Of a stretch of DNA of 31,549 nucleotides, positions 1-7,464 are shown in pieces. The first letter of the stretch is position 1, and every line of letters begins with the position of its first letter. Source of the stretch: an uncultured Eubacterium sp. (GTDB lineage Bacteria > Bacillota > Clostridia > Lachnospirales > Lachnospiraceae); assembly GCA_910579075.1 (NCBI GenBank), contig CAJTSV010000036.1, forward strand, positions 1 through 31,549. The letters run 5' to 3'. A model generated the notes under the pieces. It was not told the origin of the DNA. It searched no databases and saw nothing but the letters and a program-made list of their open reading frames with translations. A program made the position numbers and the translations under genes.

Positions 1-695
1 TGAATGGTTCAAAAATCTTCATCACAAACGGATTTTATGCAGATACCTATTTTGTTACCGCTATGACAGACAAAAGCCAGCGCAGCAGAGGTATCTCCGG
101 CTTTATTGTAGAAAAAGGCACTCCCGGCTTTACTTTTGGAACAAAGGAAAAGAAAATGGGTATCCGTGGTTCTGCGACATACGAGTTAGTTTTCACGGAT
201 TGTAAGATACCAAAAGAAAACTTATTAGGCGAAACAGGCAAAGGCTTCAAAATGGCTCTTATGACCTTAGACGGCGGACGTATTGGCGTAGCGGCACAGG
301 CATTAGGTATCGCACAGGGAGCGATTGACCATTGTAAAAAATATGTCACAGAGCATATGCAGGGCGAGCAGAGAATTTCACAATATCAGTTTACACAGTT
401 TGAACTTGCTGATATGCAGACAAGAGTTGACGCAGCACGTTTGTTAGTATATCGTGCGACACAGGCAAAGCAGGAACACGAGCCTTTCTCACATCTTGCG
501 GCTATGGGTAAATTATATGCGGCAGAAGCGGCTGCAAACGTAACACGCCGTTGTGCGCAGCTTGCTGGCTTCAACGGATATTCAAGAACTTATCCATTTG
601 AGCGTTTCATGCGTGACGCAAAAATCACGGAAATATACGAGGGAACAAGTGAGGTTCAGAGAATGGTTATTTCCTCATATATGGGGATAAAATAA
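1..695 (+). CDS. Acyl-CoA dehydrogenase (butyryl/short-chain type), C-terminal part, cut by window edge
   Basis: This is the 3' portion of a flavin-dependent acyl-CoA dehydrogenase, which oxidises (or, in butyrate formation with electron-transfer flavoprotein, reduces) short acyl-CoA thioesters in the cytoplasm. The reading frame is open from base 3, giving NGSKIFITNG followed by YFVTAMTD, the beta-domain around the flavin and substrate site. Near the end, KITEIYEGTSEVQRMVIS is the family's C-terminal signature, and the Glu in YEGTSE is at the usual catalytic-base position of short-chain members. The gene stops with TAA at 693-695. In butyrate producers etfB and etfA often follow; here they do not. 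Instead a 77-codon ORF and a terminator follow. The family assignment is firm; substrate chain length is inferred. Confidence 0.93.
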   Translation, partial: NGSKIFITNGFYADTYFVTAMTDKSQRSRGISGFIVEKGTPGFTFGTKEKKMGIRGSATYELVFTDCKIPKENLLGETGKGFKMALMTLDGGRIGVAAQALGIAQGAIDHCKKYVTEHMQGEQRISQYQFTQFELADMQTRVDAARLLVYRATQAKQEHEPFSHLAAMGKLYAAEAAANVTRRCAQLAGFNGYSRTYPFERFMRDAKITEIYEGTSEVQRMVISSYMGIK

Positions 696-727
696 ACACC
701 TGCTCTGACTCACAGGAGGATAGTAAC

Positions 728-961
728 ATAGGAAAAATAGCAATCTTAACCTGCGGGGACAGCGAGGAGCAGGAAGTCAGCAGAATACTTTCCATGTTGG
801 CAAAGTACATAAAATTGGAAGTCGTTCAGCCCATTTCCTGCCCAATATTACATTTTCCAGGTTTGGAAATTTGTACTCACAAGGACGGCAAGAACCCGGC
901 TTACATCAAAACCGTGTTAGGTGCCGGCTGCAAATTTGACATGAGAAACGCCGGGGAATGA
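728..961 (+). CDS. Small ORF (77 codons) with ATA in place of a start codon; unknown function
   Basis: An open frame of 77 codons begins IGKIAILTCGDSEEQEVSR and ends CKFDMRNAGE before TGA at 959-961. An exact AGGAGG at 714-719 lies eight bases before an ATA codon at 728-730, where an ATG would be expected. No ATG, GTG or TTG lies upstream in this frame within the intergenic space, and the first internal ATG is codon 23. It follows the acyl-CoA dehydrogenase gene by 32 bases and its last codons form the left arm of the terminator, so it would be the last gene of that transcript. I recognise no family. It contains five cysteines. It may be a gene with a rare AUA start or one silenced by an ATG-to-ATA change. 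Confidence 0.42.
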   Translation: MGKIAILTCGDSEEQEVSRILSMLAKYIKLEVVQPISCPILHFPGLEICTHKDGKNPAYIKTVLGAGCKFDMRNAGE

Positions 962-996
962 CTTTCTGCTACTATCAATCCCCGGCACTTTTTATC
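950..996 (+). terminator. Intrinsic terminator after the acyl-CoA dehydrogenase transcript
   Basis: GCCGGGGA at 950-957 pairs perfectly with TCCCCGGC at 979-986, and the run ACTTTTTA follows. The left arm overlaps the last codons and stop of the small ORF. The decayed minus-strand ORF that ends at 992 runs toward the same hairpin, so it may serve both strands, although the minus-side T-run is weak. Confidence 0.8.
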
Positions 997-1143
997 TCTC
1001 CAACGCCCTCTCTATCTGCTGTTTCTGCCCTTTCAACTCGTTTTGTTTTTCATACAGATATTACGCTCTTTGCAGAGTTCTTTCATGCGCTCCAACTGCG
1101 CCCGCACTCCCTCCCGGCAATCAGGCTCTATCAATACCTTCAT
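992..1143 (-). pseudogene. Small coiled-coil-type protein gene broken by a frameshift
   Basis: Read on the minus strand, ATG at 1143 opens MKVLIEPDCREGVRAQLERM, followed by KELCKERNICMKNKTS and a stop. In a second frame, directly after an in-frame TAA, the sequence continues YEKQNELKGQKQQIERALER to a TAA at 992-994. The two halves together read like one short, charged, helical protein of about 50 residues, and the distance from start to final stop (152 bases) is not a multiple of three. A moderate ribosome site (GGGCAGG) precedes the ATG. Family unknown. It could also be a chance pairing of frames, but the charge pattern and the terminator position favour a real broken gene. Confidence 0.45.
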
Positions 1144-1239
1144 TTATAACCTGCCCATGACTACACATGCTTTCAAAAAAAAGCAGTGAAAAACTTCCCG
1201 CCACTCCAGCCTTATTTTTGTAATTATTTTATCTGTTTT

Positions 1240-1371
1240 TTACTTTAATGGCACACTAACTGAATCATCCAAAACCCCATAATATCTTAAAATAGCGCAA
1301 CCTGCATCTATACCTGCTCTCATTCTCATTAGTGAAGCTGCCTTTTCTGCTCCTTCTTGTGCAAATCCCAC
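1240..1371 (-). pseudogene. Gene remnant downstream of the metal-sensing repressor, unknown family
   Basis: A 43-codon minus-strand frame, with GTG at 1371 and TAA at 1240-1242, reads VGFAQEGAEKAASLMRMRAG, then IDAGCAILRYYG and a short tail. A stop codon lies directly before the GTG and there is no ribosome binding site, so this looks like the 3' end of a longer gene whose front is gone. It sits about 65 bases downstream of the CsoR-like repressor, where such repressors usually control a metal exporter or chaperone. I cannot assign the fragment to any such family. The surrounding bases (1144-1239 and 1372-1437) contain nothing else I can support. Confidence 0.3.
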
Positions 1372-1437
1372 TCATATTTTAATAAAAATCTGCACTGTCC
1401 CTGGTCGAAACTACAAATATTACTATAACCTCTGATA

Positions 1438-1710
1438 TCACTTAACGAATTGTCGAATAGCTTCACTCAATTCATCAATTTTCTTAAAATCATTTTCCTG
1501 AACTGCATCAACAATACAATGATTAATATGATCCACCAGAATCACTTTACCGGCATTATTAATTGCTGATTTTACTGCTGCAAGCTGTATGAGAACCTGT
1601 GAACAATCTTCACCATTGTCTACCATCCGTTTCACTTTTTCAAGGTGGCCAGCCGCCTTCGCAAGACGGTTGGAAATTGCTTTTGCATTAGGATGCTGAT
1701 GTTCGTGCAT
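1438..1710 (-). CDS. CsoR/RcnR-family metal-sensing transcriptional repressor
   Basis: A 90-residue all-helical repressor of the CsoR/RcnR/InrS family (DUF156). These proteins leave their operator when they bind copper, nickel or another inducer. Residue 36 is Cys (GEDCSQVLIQL) and His61 and Cys65 lie in VDHINHCIVDA. These match the Cys-His-Cys copper ligands of Mycobacterium CsoR by position. The N-terminus MHEHQHP supplies His2, His4 and His6; His4 aligns with the extra His ligand (His21) of cyanobacterial InrS, so a nickel-type His-Cys-His-Cys site is possible. GGAG lies about nine bases before the ATG. The gene follows ureD by 37 bases without a terminator and is probably co-transcribed with urease, although TATAAT at the end of ureD could be part of its own promoter. 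Family firm; metal uncertain. Confidence 0.88.
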   Translation of the reverse strand: MHEHQHPNAKAISNRLAKAAGHLEKVKRMVDNGEDCSQVLIQLAAVKSAINNAGKVILVDHINHCIVDAVQENDFKKIDELSEAIRQFVK

Positions 1711-1747
1711 ATTACCATCTCCGTTCTTTTGTGGATATGCAAATCCA

Positions 1748-2542
1748 TTATAATGTTAAAATTTTCTCTGTTATCTCTGTTAGTTTATTGGCATTTCTGC
1801 CAAGAATACGCAAAGCAATATGTCCGGCAGATGTTCGTGTAACCCCGCCCTCCATATTTTTGGAATTGTCAAGCAGTTCACGCACCTGCCGCACCCAGTC
1901 CTCTGGTTTTTGCTTGTTACAAATCACCATATTTGCCAGATGCGTAAACCCTTCATACATTCCAAAATTTCTCATATCCATTCGTTCTGGTTCATAACAG
2001 GCATAATCCCTATATACAATCCGTCCACCCTGATAAATACAGATTCTATTCTGAAACCTGCGATACTGAAATTCTTCGCCGTGCGCAATGCGCCCACAGC
2101 TTAAAATTTCACAAAAAACAAACTGTGAAGTTTCGTTCTCTAGTTCCACATCCACTGTACACCGATAATCGGAACCTGCAAATGGAATAGCTGGCAAAGG
2201 CATATAATGCAGACAGGCATTGTCACCCACTGTGAGATGCACATATCTTTTGGCACAGTCTCCTTCCATCTGATGGATTTTTTCATATGCCTGGGAAACA
2301 AATTCCATATTAGAGTTTTCCCTGACACAGACATCTATTTCCTGCCTGTCGCCTGCCATAATTCCAGCCGAGGCTGTTAAAAGCATAACTGTCATAAAAT
2401 CTTTCTTTTCATAAAATGGATGCATAATCTTAAAAGGAGCGGTAAATGATACATCTTCCAAAATTGTTTTTTCTTCTCTGTATGCCGTTCTAATATGAAG
2501 TTTTGAAAGTTTTCCAAACTGATTATTCATAATTACTGACAT
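1748..2542 (-). CDS. ureD: Urease accessory protein UreD (UreH)
   Basis: A 264-residue UreD scaffold protein, which docks on apo-urease with UreF and UreG to insert nickel. The family core is visible in LLTASAGIMAGDRQEIDVCV, in the central FAGSDYRC...FCEILSCGRIAHGEEF stretch, and in a long beta-rich body without membrane segments. The first ATG at 2542 overlaps the last ten bases of ureG (ATGTCAGTAA), indicating translational coupling. A second ATG four codons later is an equally plausible start because the AAGG lies very close to the first. It is the last urease gene of the operon; the CsoR-like gene follows. Length is normal for the family. Confidence 0.92.
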   Translation of the reverse strand: MSVIMNNQFGKLSKLHIRTAYREEKTILEDVSFTAPFKIMHPFYEKKDFMTVMLLTASAGIMAGDRQEIDVCVRENSNMEFVSQAYEKIHQMEGDCAKRYVHLTVGDNACLHYMPLPAIPFAGSDYRCTVDVELENETSQFVFCEILSCGRIAHGEEFQYRRFQNRICIYQGGRIVYRDYACYEPERMDMRNFGMYEGFTHLANMVICNKQKPEDWVRQVRELLDNSKNMEGGVTRTSAGHIALRILGRNANKLTEITEKILTL

Positions 2543-3147
2543 CCTTCTAACAATACATTTCTTTTAATCCAGTCAATAACAGGGACAATTCCATCCCGGT
2601 TCCGGATATTTGTAAACATAAACGGCTTATCTCCACGCATTTTTTTGGAATCACTCTCCATCACTCCCAAATCTGCACCTACATATGGGGCAAGATCCAT
2701 TTTATTGATAACCAGCAAATCAGATCGGGTAATCCCTGGTCCACCTTTTCGCGGAATTTTATCGCCTTCTGATACATCAATAACAAAAATCGTGGCATCC
2801 ACTAATTCCGGACTAAATGTGGCAGAAAGATTGTCTCCACCACTCTCAATAAAAAGAATTTCTATATCAGGAAAACGCTTAAGCATCTCATCTACAGCTT
2901 CCAAATTCATGGAAGCATCCTCACGGATTGCCGTATGAGGGCATCCCCCCGTCTCTACTCCGATAATACGTTCCATCGGCAATACACTATTCCTGCATAA
3001 AAACTCTGCATCTTCTTTTGTATAAATGTCATTTGTAATCACACCAATGCAATAATCATCTGCCATCTCACGAGTAAGACATTCAATTAAGGCTGTCTTA
3101 CCAGAACCTACTGGTCCTGCAACACCAATTTTCACATAAGACATCAT
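2533..3147 (-). CDS. ureG: Urease accessory GTPase UreG
   Basis: A 204-residue SIMIBI GTPase that drives nickel delivery to urease by GTP hydrolysis. The P-loop GPVGSGKT is at residues 11-18, the nickel-binding Cys-Pro-His motif at 68-70 (GGCPHTAIREDAS), the switch region ESGGDNL follows near 101, and NKMD near 149 gives guanine specificity. All diagnostic motifs are present. AAAGGCGG precedes two adjacent ATG codons, so the start may be either. It lies between ureF and ureD, 24 bases after ureF, and overlaps ureD. Confidence 0.96.
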   Translation of the reverse strand: MMSYVKIGVAGPVGSGKTALIECLTREMADDYCIGVITNDIYTKEDAEFLCRNSVLPMERIIGVETGGCPHTAIREDASMNLEAVDEMLKRFPDIEILFIESGGDNLSATFSPELVDATIFVIDVSEGDKIPRKGGPGITRSDLLVINKMDLAPYVGADLGVMESDSKKMRGDKPFMFTNIRNRDGIVPVIDWIKRNVLLEGCQ

Positions 3148-3171
3148 TTGATCCGCCTTTCTTCTTAATTA

Positions 3172-3873
3172 TTACGACATATAAATTCTGGAATAAAGCC
3201 CCTCATGCTGCATACAGCGGATATCAATTCCGGGCGCCGAGAGACACAACTCATCTTCTGTTAGTCCCTTTACCTGAGCCAAAAGTTCCGGAAACAGTTC
3301 CTGGCTTCTATAAAGTAAGTGCTGCCCATCCGTCTGGCTCAAAGGGATAGTCTTTACACAATTTGTAATCATAGAAGAAGTCTGGGCATAAAGATAATGC
3401 TCCATAGCATCTTCATAGGGAATCCCTGCAGCAGCACAAAATACACCGTATACAATGCTATGAGCCATTGTCTTGTCCCTGCACCGTCCACAGTACCTTT
3501 GAAAAACATCTGATTCATAAGGGATATCCATTCCCATCACCGTTTTGACAAAACGCGAACCAAGCTTATGCCCGGCTTCCCGTGTCTCTTTTGGTACACG
3601 GCTTGCTTCCAGCAAATCATCCAATATTTCAATTTTCTGTATCTGTCCGGCTGCTGCATATTCATATGCCAGCCGGACAGACAGAAATTCATTGTAACAA
3701 AAACTGTAACACATGCGATGGTATAGGAATTCCCATACATCATCTAAAGATGTAAGCAAATTTTTCTGTATATAAGTCTCAAGACCATAAGAATGAGAAT
3801 ATGCACCAATTGGAAATAATGCATCATTCACCTGGAGCAGAAGAAATTTTTTCCTCCATCCCTGTAAATCCAT
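3172..3873 (-). CDS. ureF: Urease accessory protein UreF
   Basis: A 233-residue UreF, the all-helical partner of UreD that acts as a checkpoint or activator of UreG GTPase during urease maturation. The family start DALFPIGAYSHSYGLETYIQ is clear, with ASRVPKETREAGHKLGSRF in the middle and MQHEGLYSRIYMS at the C-terminus. I choose the ATG at 3873 (MDLQGWRKKFLLLQV) because GGAGGA stands six bases before it and the length then fits the family. The frame is open further upstream to 4020, but that extension overlaps ureE and has no homology. A 64-base gap separates it from ureE. Confidence 0.93.
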   Translation of the reverse strand: MDLQGWRKKFLLLQVNDALFPIGAYSHSYGLETYIQKNLLTSLDDVWEFLYHRMCYSFCYNEFLSVRLAYEYAAAGQIQKIEILDDLLEASRVPKETREAGHKLGSRFVKTVMGMDIPYESDVFQRYCGRCRDKTMAHSIVYGVFCAAAGIPYEDAMEHYLYAQTSSMITNCVKTIPLSQTDGQHLLYRSQELFPELLAQVKGLTEDELCLSAPGIDIRCMQHEGLYSRIYMS

Positions 3874-3937
3874 ATTTTCCTCCAAATCCTGCCAGAACTC
3901 ATTCCAAAATCTTTGCAGAACTGCTCTGGCATACATC

Positions 3938-4417
3938 TTAATGATGATGATTATTAATTGAGGATGAAAGTGCCTGTCTGAAATCAAATCTAAGTTCCGC
4001 CTTTTCTGCCGATACGCCATGGATATGATTTACTTTATCCATCAAAGACTCATGATAAGGCGTATAAAAGGTAAAATCATCCTCTCCACGAAACATTGTC
4101 GTATGGGTGTTTCCCACTTCATAACAGAGTTTGGCAATCTGCTTGGGATGATCCTGTCGCACAACCATCTTAATTGCTTCACAGGGCGGAATATTGACTG
4201 CAATCACCTTATGCTCATCTGCATAGAGTACATCATCTTGATTCAGTCCCCTGCTCAGCACACCATCTCCCATACGGATACCAATATCTTCACCCTCTGC
4301 TGAAGTCTTCCGGTGCAGACGCGAAAATGCCTCATGCCATTCAATATCTACATAATCCACCCGGCGGCCAGAAAACTTCTCATCTGAAAGAGTTCCTAAA
4401 ACTTCCTCACATAACAT
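3938..4417 (-). CDS. ureE: Urease nickel metallochaperone UreE
   Basis: A 159-residue UreE that binds nickel and hands it to the UreG/UreF/UreD complex. The N-terminal peptide-binding domain begins with MLCEEVLGTLSDEKF. The metal-binding domain carries YEVGNTHTTMF, with the conserved His at the dimer nickel site. The last residues are INNHHH, a short histidine tail like those that raise nickel capacity in other UreE proteins. GGGAGG lies eight bases before the ATG. It follows ureI by 18 bases. Confidence 0.92.
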   Translation of the reverse strand: MLCEEVLGTLSDEKFSGRRVDYVDIEWHEAFSRLHRKTSAEGEDIGIRMGDGVLSRGLNQDDVLYADEHKVIAVNIPPCEAIKMVVRQDHPKQIAKLCYEVGNTHTTMFRGEDDFTFYTPYHESLMDKVNHIHGVSAEKAELRFDFRQALSSSINNHHH

Positions 4418-4435
4418 TATGATTTCCTCCCCATT

Positions 4436-4942
4436 TTACCAAACGCCAAGCAGTAACAGCACACCTGGAATCCAGGCTGTCACAATCCCTTCAAAAACCT
4501 GCAGGCAGGGCACAAATTTTCCCAGTTTTTTTCCCATGATATCAGTAACAAAAGATGTACCCCACAGGACTGCCCACAACCACCAAATTGCTGCCCATCT
4601 CCAATCTGGCACAATACCAAGCGCCTCACTTCCGGTCACACCTTCGACTATGCCAAATACAACCGCATTGACAGCAACAAAGCTGGAGAACCATGCAAAA
4701 GGAAGCGGGTTCAAATCAAAAATGTTCATCATTGCTACAAACAGATAGGTAAAACAAAACAGAAGCCCTGTACCAGCCGCATAATAATTTCCCTGCACCA
4801 GATTAACAAAATTGATAAAAAGGGAAAGTCCGCCAGTCAGAATATTCATAACTGCTGCAGATTTTTTCTCTGCATTTGCCAAAGAACAAACGCCATTGTT
4901 TATTAAAACAATTCCCACAAAAAGCAAGCAAACTCCTAACAT
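4436..4942 (-). CDS. ureI: Urea channel, AmiS/UreI family
   Basis: A 168-residue inner-membrane protein with about six hydrophobic segments, of the AmiS/UreI family of urea/amide channels (proton-gated in Helicobacter pylori). Family marks are LFINFVNLVQGNYYAAGTGL near residues 41-60, FTYLFVAMMNIFDLNPLPFAWF following it, the tryptophan-rich WRWAAIWWLWAVLWGTSF, and the C-terminal LQVFEGIVTAWIPGVLLLLG. GGAGGT stands eight bases before the ATG. Its place between ureC and ureE ties it to urea uptake. A second, internally deleted copy lies at about 7963-8156. Confidence 0.93.
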   Translation of the reverse strand: MLGVCLLFVGIVLINNGVCSLANAEKKSAAVMNILTGGLSLFINFVNLVQGNYYAAGTGLLFCFTYLFVAMMNIFDLNPLPFAWFSSFVAVNAVVFGIVEGVTGSEALGIVPDWRWAAIWWLWAVLWGTSFVTDIMGKKLGKFVPCLQVFEGIVTAWIPGVLLLLGVW

Positions 4943-4968
4943 ACACAGATACCTCCAAACATATCAGA

Positions 4969-6690
4969 TTAAAATAAACTGTAAAGCTGTGTCAAAGGCA
5001 GCGTTTCTGCGGGTTTTGATTCCAGTTTCACTCCATCTGCACATACCTCATATGTCTCTGGATTTACATTAATTTCCGGGGTTGCATCATTTAATTTCAT
5101 ATCTTTTTTACCAATATTTCTACAACCATATACTGGTACTACTGTCTTTTTCAAACCATATTTTTCTTTTATGTTTTGATCCATGGCGGCCTTAGAAACA
5201 AATGTCAGACAGCTCTCACATTTTGCATCTCCATGTGCTGCAAACATAGGCTGATATAATACTGGCTGCGTGGTAGGAATCGACGCATTGGCATCACCCA
5301 TTTTAGAGGCGATGATCATACCGCCCTTGATAATCATATCAGGCTTTGCACCAAAAAATGCCGGATTCCAAAGCACTAAATCCGCAAATTTTCCTACCTC
5401 AACTGATCCGACATAATCTGCTATACCATTTGTAATCGCCGGATTAATAGTATATTTCGCAACGTAACGTTTTGCCCGGAAATTATCATTACCGTTTTCC
5501 TTATCAACGCCCAAAGGCCCACGTTCTTCTTTCATCTTATGGGCTGTCTGCCATGTGCGGGTAATCACTTCGCCCGGGCGCCCCATTGCCTGAGAATCAG
5601 AACTCATCATGGAAAATACACCCATATCATGCAGCACATCCTCTGCCGCAATCGTCTCCGGACGGATTCTGGAGTCTGCGAAAGCCACATCTTCCGGAAT
5701 ATTTTTATCCAAATGATGACAAACCATCAGCATATCCAAATGCTCATCTATGGTATTTACAGTGAACGGCATGGTGGGATTCGTAGAAGACGGCAGTACA
5801 TTCTGGCTGCCCGCTGCACGAATAATATCCGGTGCATGCCCACCGCCTGCACCCTCGGTATGGAATGTATGTATAGTACGGCCACCGATGGCATCCAGTG
5901 TATCTTCCACGCAGCCTGCCTCATTCAGTGTATCTGTATGGATAGCAACCTGGACATCATATTCATCAGCCACATTCAGGCAATGATTGATTGCTGCCGG
6001 AGTGGAGCCAAAGTCTTCATGGATTTTCATCCCCATCGCGCCAGCCTCCAACTGCTCAATAATCGGTTTTTCATTGGAACAATTTCCTTTTCCATAGAAA
6101 CCAAGATTCATCGGATATTCTTCCGCAGCTTTTAACATCATACGGATATTCCACGGTCCCGGTGTGCAGGTTGTAGCATTTGTGCCATCTGCCGGTCCTG
6201 TTCCGCCACCAATCATTGTTGTTACACCCGAATACAGGGAACATGATATCTGTTGCGGAGCGATAAAGTGAATATGGCTGTCAATGCCACCGGCAGTTAC
6301 AATCAGATTCTCTCCAGCCAGAGCCTCCGTTGATGCGCCAATCGTCATCCCAGGTGTCACCCCATCCATCAAATCTGGATTTCCTGCTTTTCCTATTCCA
6401 GCAATTTTCCCATCCTTGATACCGATATCTGCTTTTATGATACCTGTATAATCAAGAATCAGACAGTTTGTGATGACTAAATCCAACACCCCGTCTTTAC
6501 TGCACGCTTTTACGGACTGTCCCATTCCATCGCGAATAGTCTTGCCACCGCCAAATTTCACTTCATCTCCATAAGTTGTATAATCCTTTTCCACCTCTAT
6601 CACCAGGCTGGTATCTGCCAGACGAACTTTATCGCCCACAGTAGGACCATACATCATTGCATATTTTTCTCTGGAAATTTTATTACTCAT
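4969..6690 (-). CDS. ureC: Urease alpha subunit (catalytic)
   Basis: A 573-residue urease catalytic subunit, hydrolysing urea to ammonia and carbamate at a di-nickel site in the cytoplasm. All ligands are visible: His139 and His141 in DSHIHF, the carbamylated Lys222 in GMKIHEDFG, His251 in AIHTD, His277 in TFHTEGAGGGHAPD, the flap MVCHHLD with Cys324 and His325, and Asp365 in SSDSQAMGR. Length is typical. AGGAGG precedes the ATG at 6690. It is 22 bases after ureB and 26 before ureI. There is no sign of damage, so the enzyme should be active if nickel is supplied. Confidence 0.98.
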   Translation of the reverse strand: MSNKISREKYAMMYGPTVGDKVRLADTSLVIEVEKDYTTYGDEVKFGGGKTIRDGMGQSVKACSKDGVLDLVITNCLILDYTGIIKADIGIKDGKIAGIGKAGNPDLMDGVTPGMTIGASTEALAGENLIVTAGGIDSHIHFIAPQQISCSLYSGVTTMIGGGTGPADGTNATTCTPGPWNIRMMLKAAEEYPMNLGFYGKGNCSNEKPIIEQLEAGAMGMKIHEDFGSTPAAINHCLNVADEYDVQVAIHTDTLNEAGCVEDTLDAIGGRTIHTFHTEGAGGGHAPDIIRAAGSQNVLPSSTNPTMPFTVNTIDEHLDMLMVCHHLDKNIPEDVAFADSRIRPETIAAEDVLHDMGVFSMMSSDSQAMGRPGEVITRTWQTAHKMKEERGPLGVDKENGNDNFRAKRYVAKYTINPAITNGIADYVGSVEVGKFADLVLWNPAFFGAKPDMIIKGGMIIASKMGDANASIPTTQPVLYQPMFAAHGDAKCESCLTFVSKAAMDQNIKEKYGLKKTVVPVYGCRNIGKKDMKLNDATPEINVNPETYEVCADGVKLESKPAETLPLTQLYSLF

Positions 6691-6712
6691 TTGATTACCT
6701 CCTCTGCACTGT

Positions 6713-7072
6713 TTACATAAAGCCTTTTACTGTTGCTAATTGAACGGCAGCCGCTTTTGTTGCTTCTGAAGTCTGCGCACATGTCAGATCATTCAGTCCA
6801 TAAATGCGCTTAGCCCCGCCCATTGCTGTCAACTGTACCTCTTTTTCCTCTCCTGGCTCAAATCGCACGGATGTGCCTGACGGAATATCCAAATGGTATC
6901 CATAAGCTAATGCACGGTCAAATTCCAACTGACGGTTCACCTCAAAAAAATGAAAGTGGGAACCAACCTGCACTGGCCTGTCACCAGTATGCTTTACTAT
7001 AAGGGTAACTGTTTCCTTTCCCTCATTAATAACAATTTCTCCGTTTTTCGGAATTACTTCACCTATTTTCAT
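6713..7072 (-). CDS. ureB: Urease beta subunit
   Basis: A 119-residue urease beta subunit, a structural part of the (alpha-beta-gamma) trimer. It starts MKIGEVIPKNGEIVINEGKE, carries the hallmark RPVQVGSHFHFFEVN, and then LEFDRALAYGYHLDIPSGTS and VRFEPGEEKEVQL. The C-terminus is extended by about fifteen residues relative to the shortest family members. GGAGG precedes the ATG by seven bases. It follows ureA by 13 bases. Confidence 0.96.
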   Translation of the reverse strand: MKIGEVIPKNGEIVINEGKETVTLIVKHTGDRPVQVGSHFHFFEVNRQLEFDRALAYGYHLDIPSGTSVRFEPGEEKEVQLTAMGGAKRIYGLNDLTCAQTSEATKAAAVQLATVKGFM

Positions 7073-7085
7073 GCTTCTTTCCTCC

Positions 7086-7388
7086 TTACTGAATGGGATT
7101 ATGTACCGTCACAAGTTTTGTACCGTCTGGGAATGTTGCCTCAATCTGGACTTCATGTACCATATCAGCCACACCTTCCATAACATCGCCTTTTGATAAA
7201 AGCTTTGTACCTAATGACATTAACTCTGCAACTGTCTTACCATCTCTGGCACGTTCTAACAGCTCGGAACTGATAAAAGCTATGGATTCCACATAATTTA
7301 GCTTCAGTCCTCTGTCTTTTCTCTGCTTCGCAAGCTCTCCTGCCATATGAAGCATTAGTTTTTCCTGCTCTTTTGGATTCAAACGCAT
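7086..7388 (-). CDS. ureA: Urease gamma subunit
   Basis: A 100-residue urease gamma subunit. MRLNPKEQEKLMLHMAGELA at the start, LNYVESIAFISSELLERAR in the middle and VQIEATFPDGTKLVTVHNPI at the end are standard. The start at 7388 is chosen because AAGGAGG lies about nine bases upstream and the length is exact for the family. The frame stays open a further 40 codons upstream, through the hairpin, but that part is not urease-like. It is the first gene of the operon, and a terminator-like hairpin ends only 35 bases before the start codon. Confidence 0.96.
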   Translation of the reverse strand: MRLNPKEQEKLMLHMAGELAKQRKDRGLKLNYVESIAFISSELLERARDGKTVAELMSLGTKLLSKGDVMEGVADMVHEVQIEATFPDGTKLVTVHNPIQ

Positions 7389-7423
7389 AATATTTTTCCT
7401 CCTTAAATATTTTTGAAATATAT

Positions 7424-7459
7424 AAAAAAAGAGACCTCTCCTCTCAGAAAGACCTCTTT
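7424..7459 (-). terminator. Hairpin with T-run just upstream of ureA: terminator or attenuator
   Basis: On the minus strand AAAGAGGTC (7459-7451) pairs with GGTCTCTTT (7436-7428), nine pairs with two G-T wobbles, and seven T residues follow. It lies between the end of the AraC-type fragment and ureA. I see no convincing sigma-A promoter in the 36 bases left before ureA. Operon transcription therefore either reads through this site or starts at a promoter I cannot see. An attenuator function is inference. Confidence 0.6.
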
Positions 7460-7464
7460 GTCTA

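Noticed and set aside
1000..1240. Possible CRISPR or tandem repeats in the gap.
   Set aside because: No regularly spaced repeats are present here or elsewhere in the window.
3874..4020. Upstream extension of ureF to 282 residues.
   Set aside because: It overlaps ureE, is rich in Ile and His by chance of frame, and lacks UreF homology; the ATG at 3873 has the ribosome site.
5539..6135. 198-codon plus-strand ORF opposite ureC.
   Set aside because: Shadow of a highly conserved gene; no ribosome site and composition typical of antisense frames.
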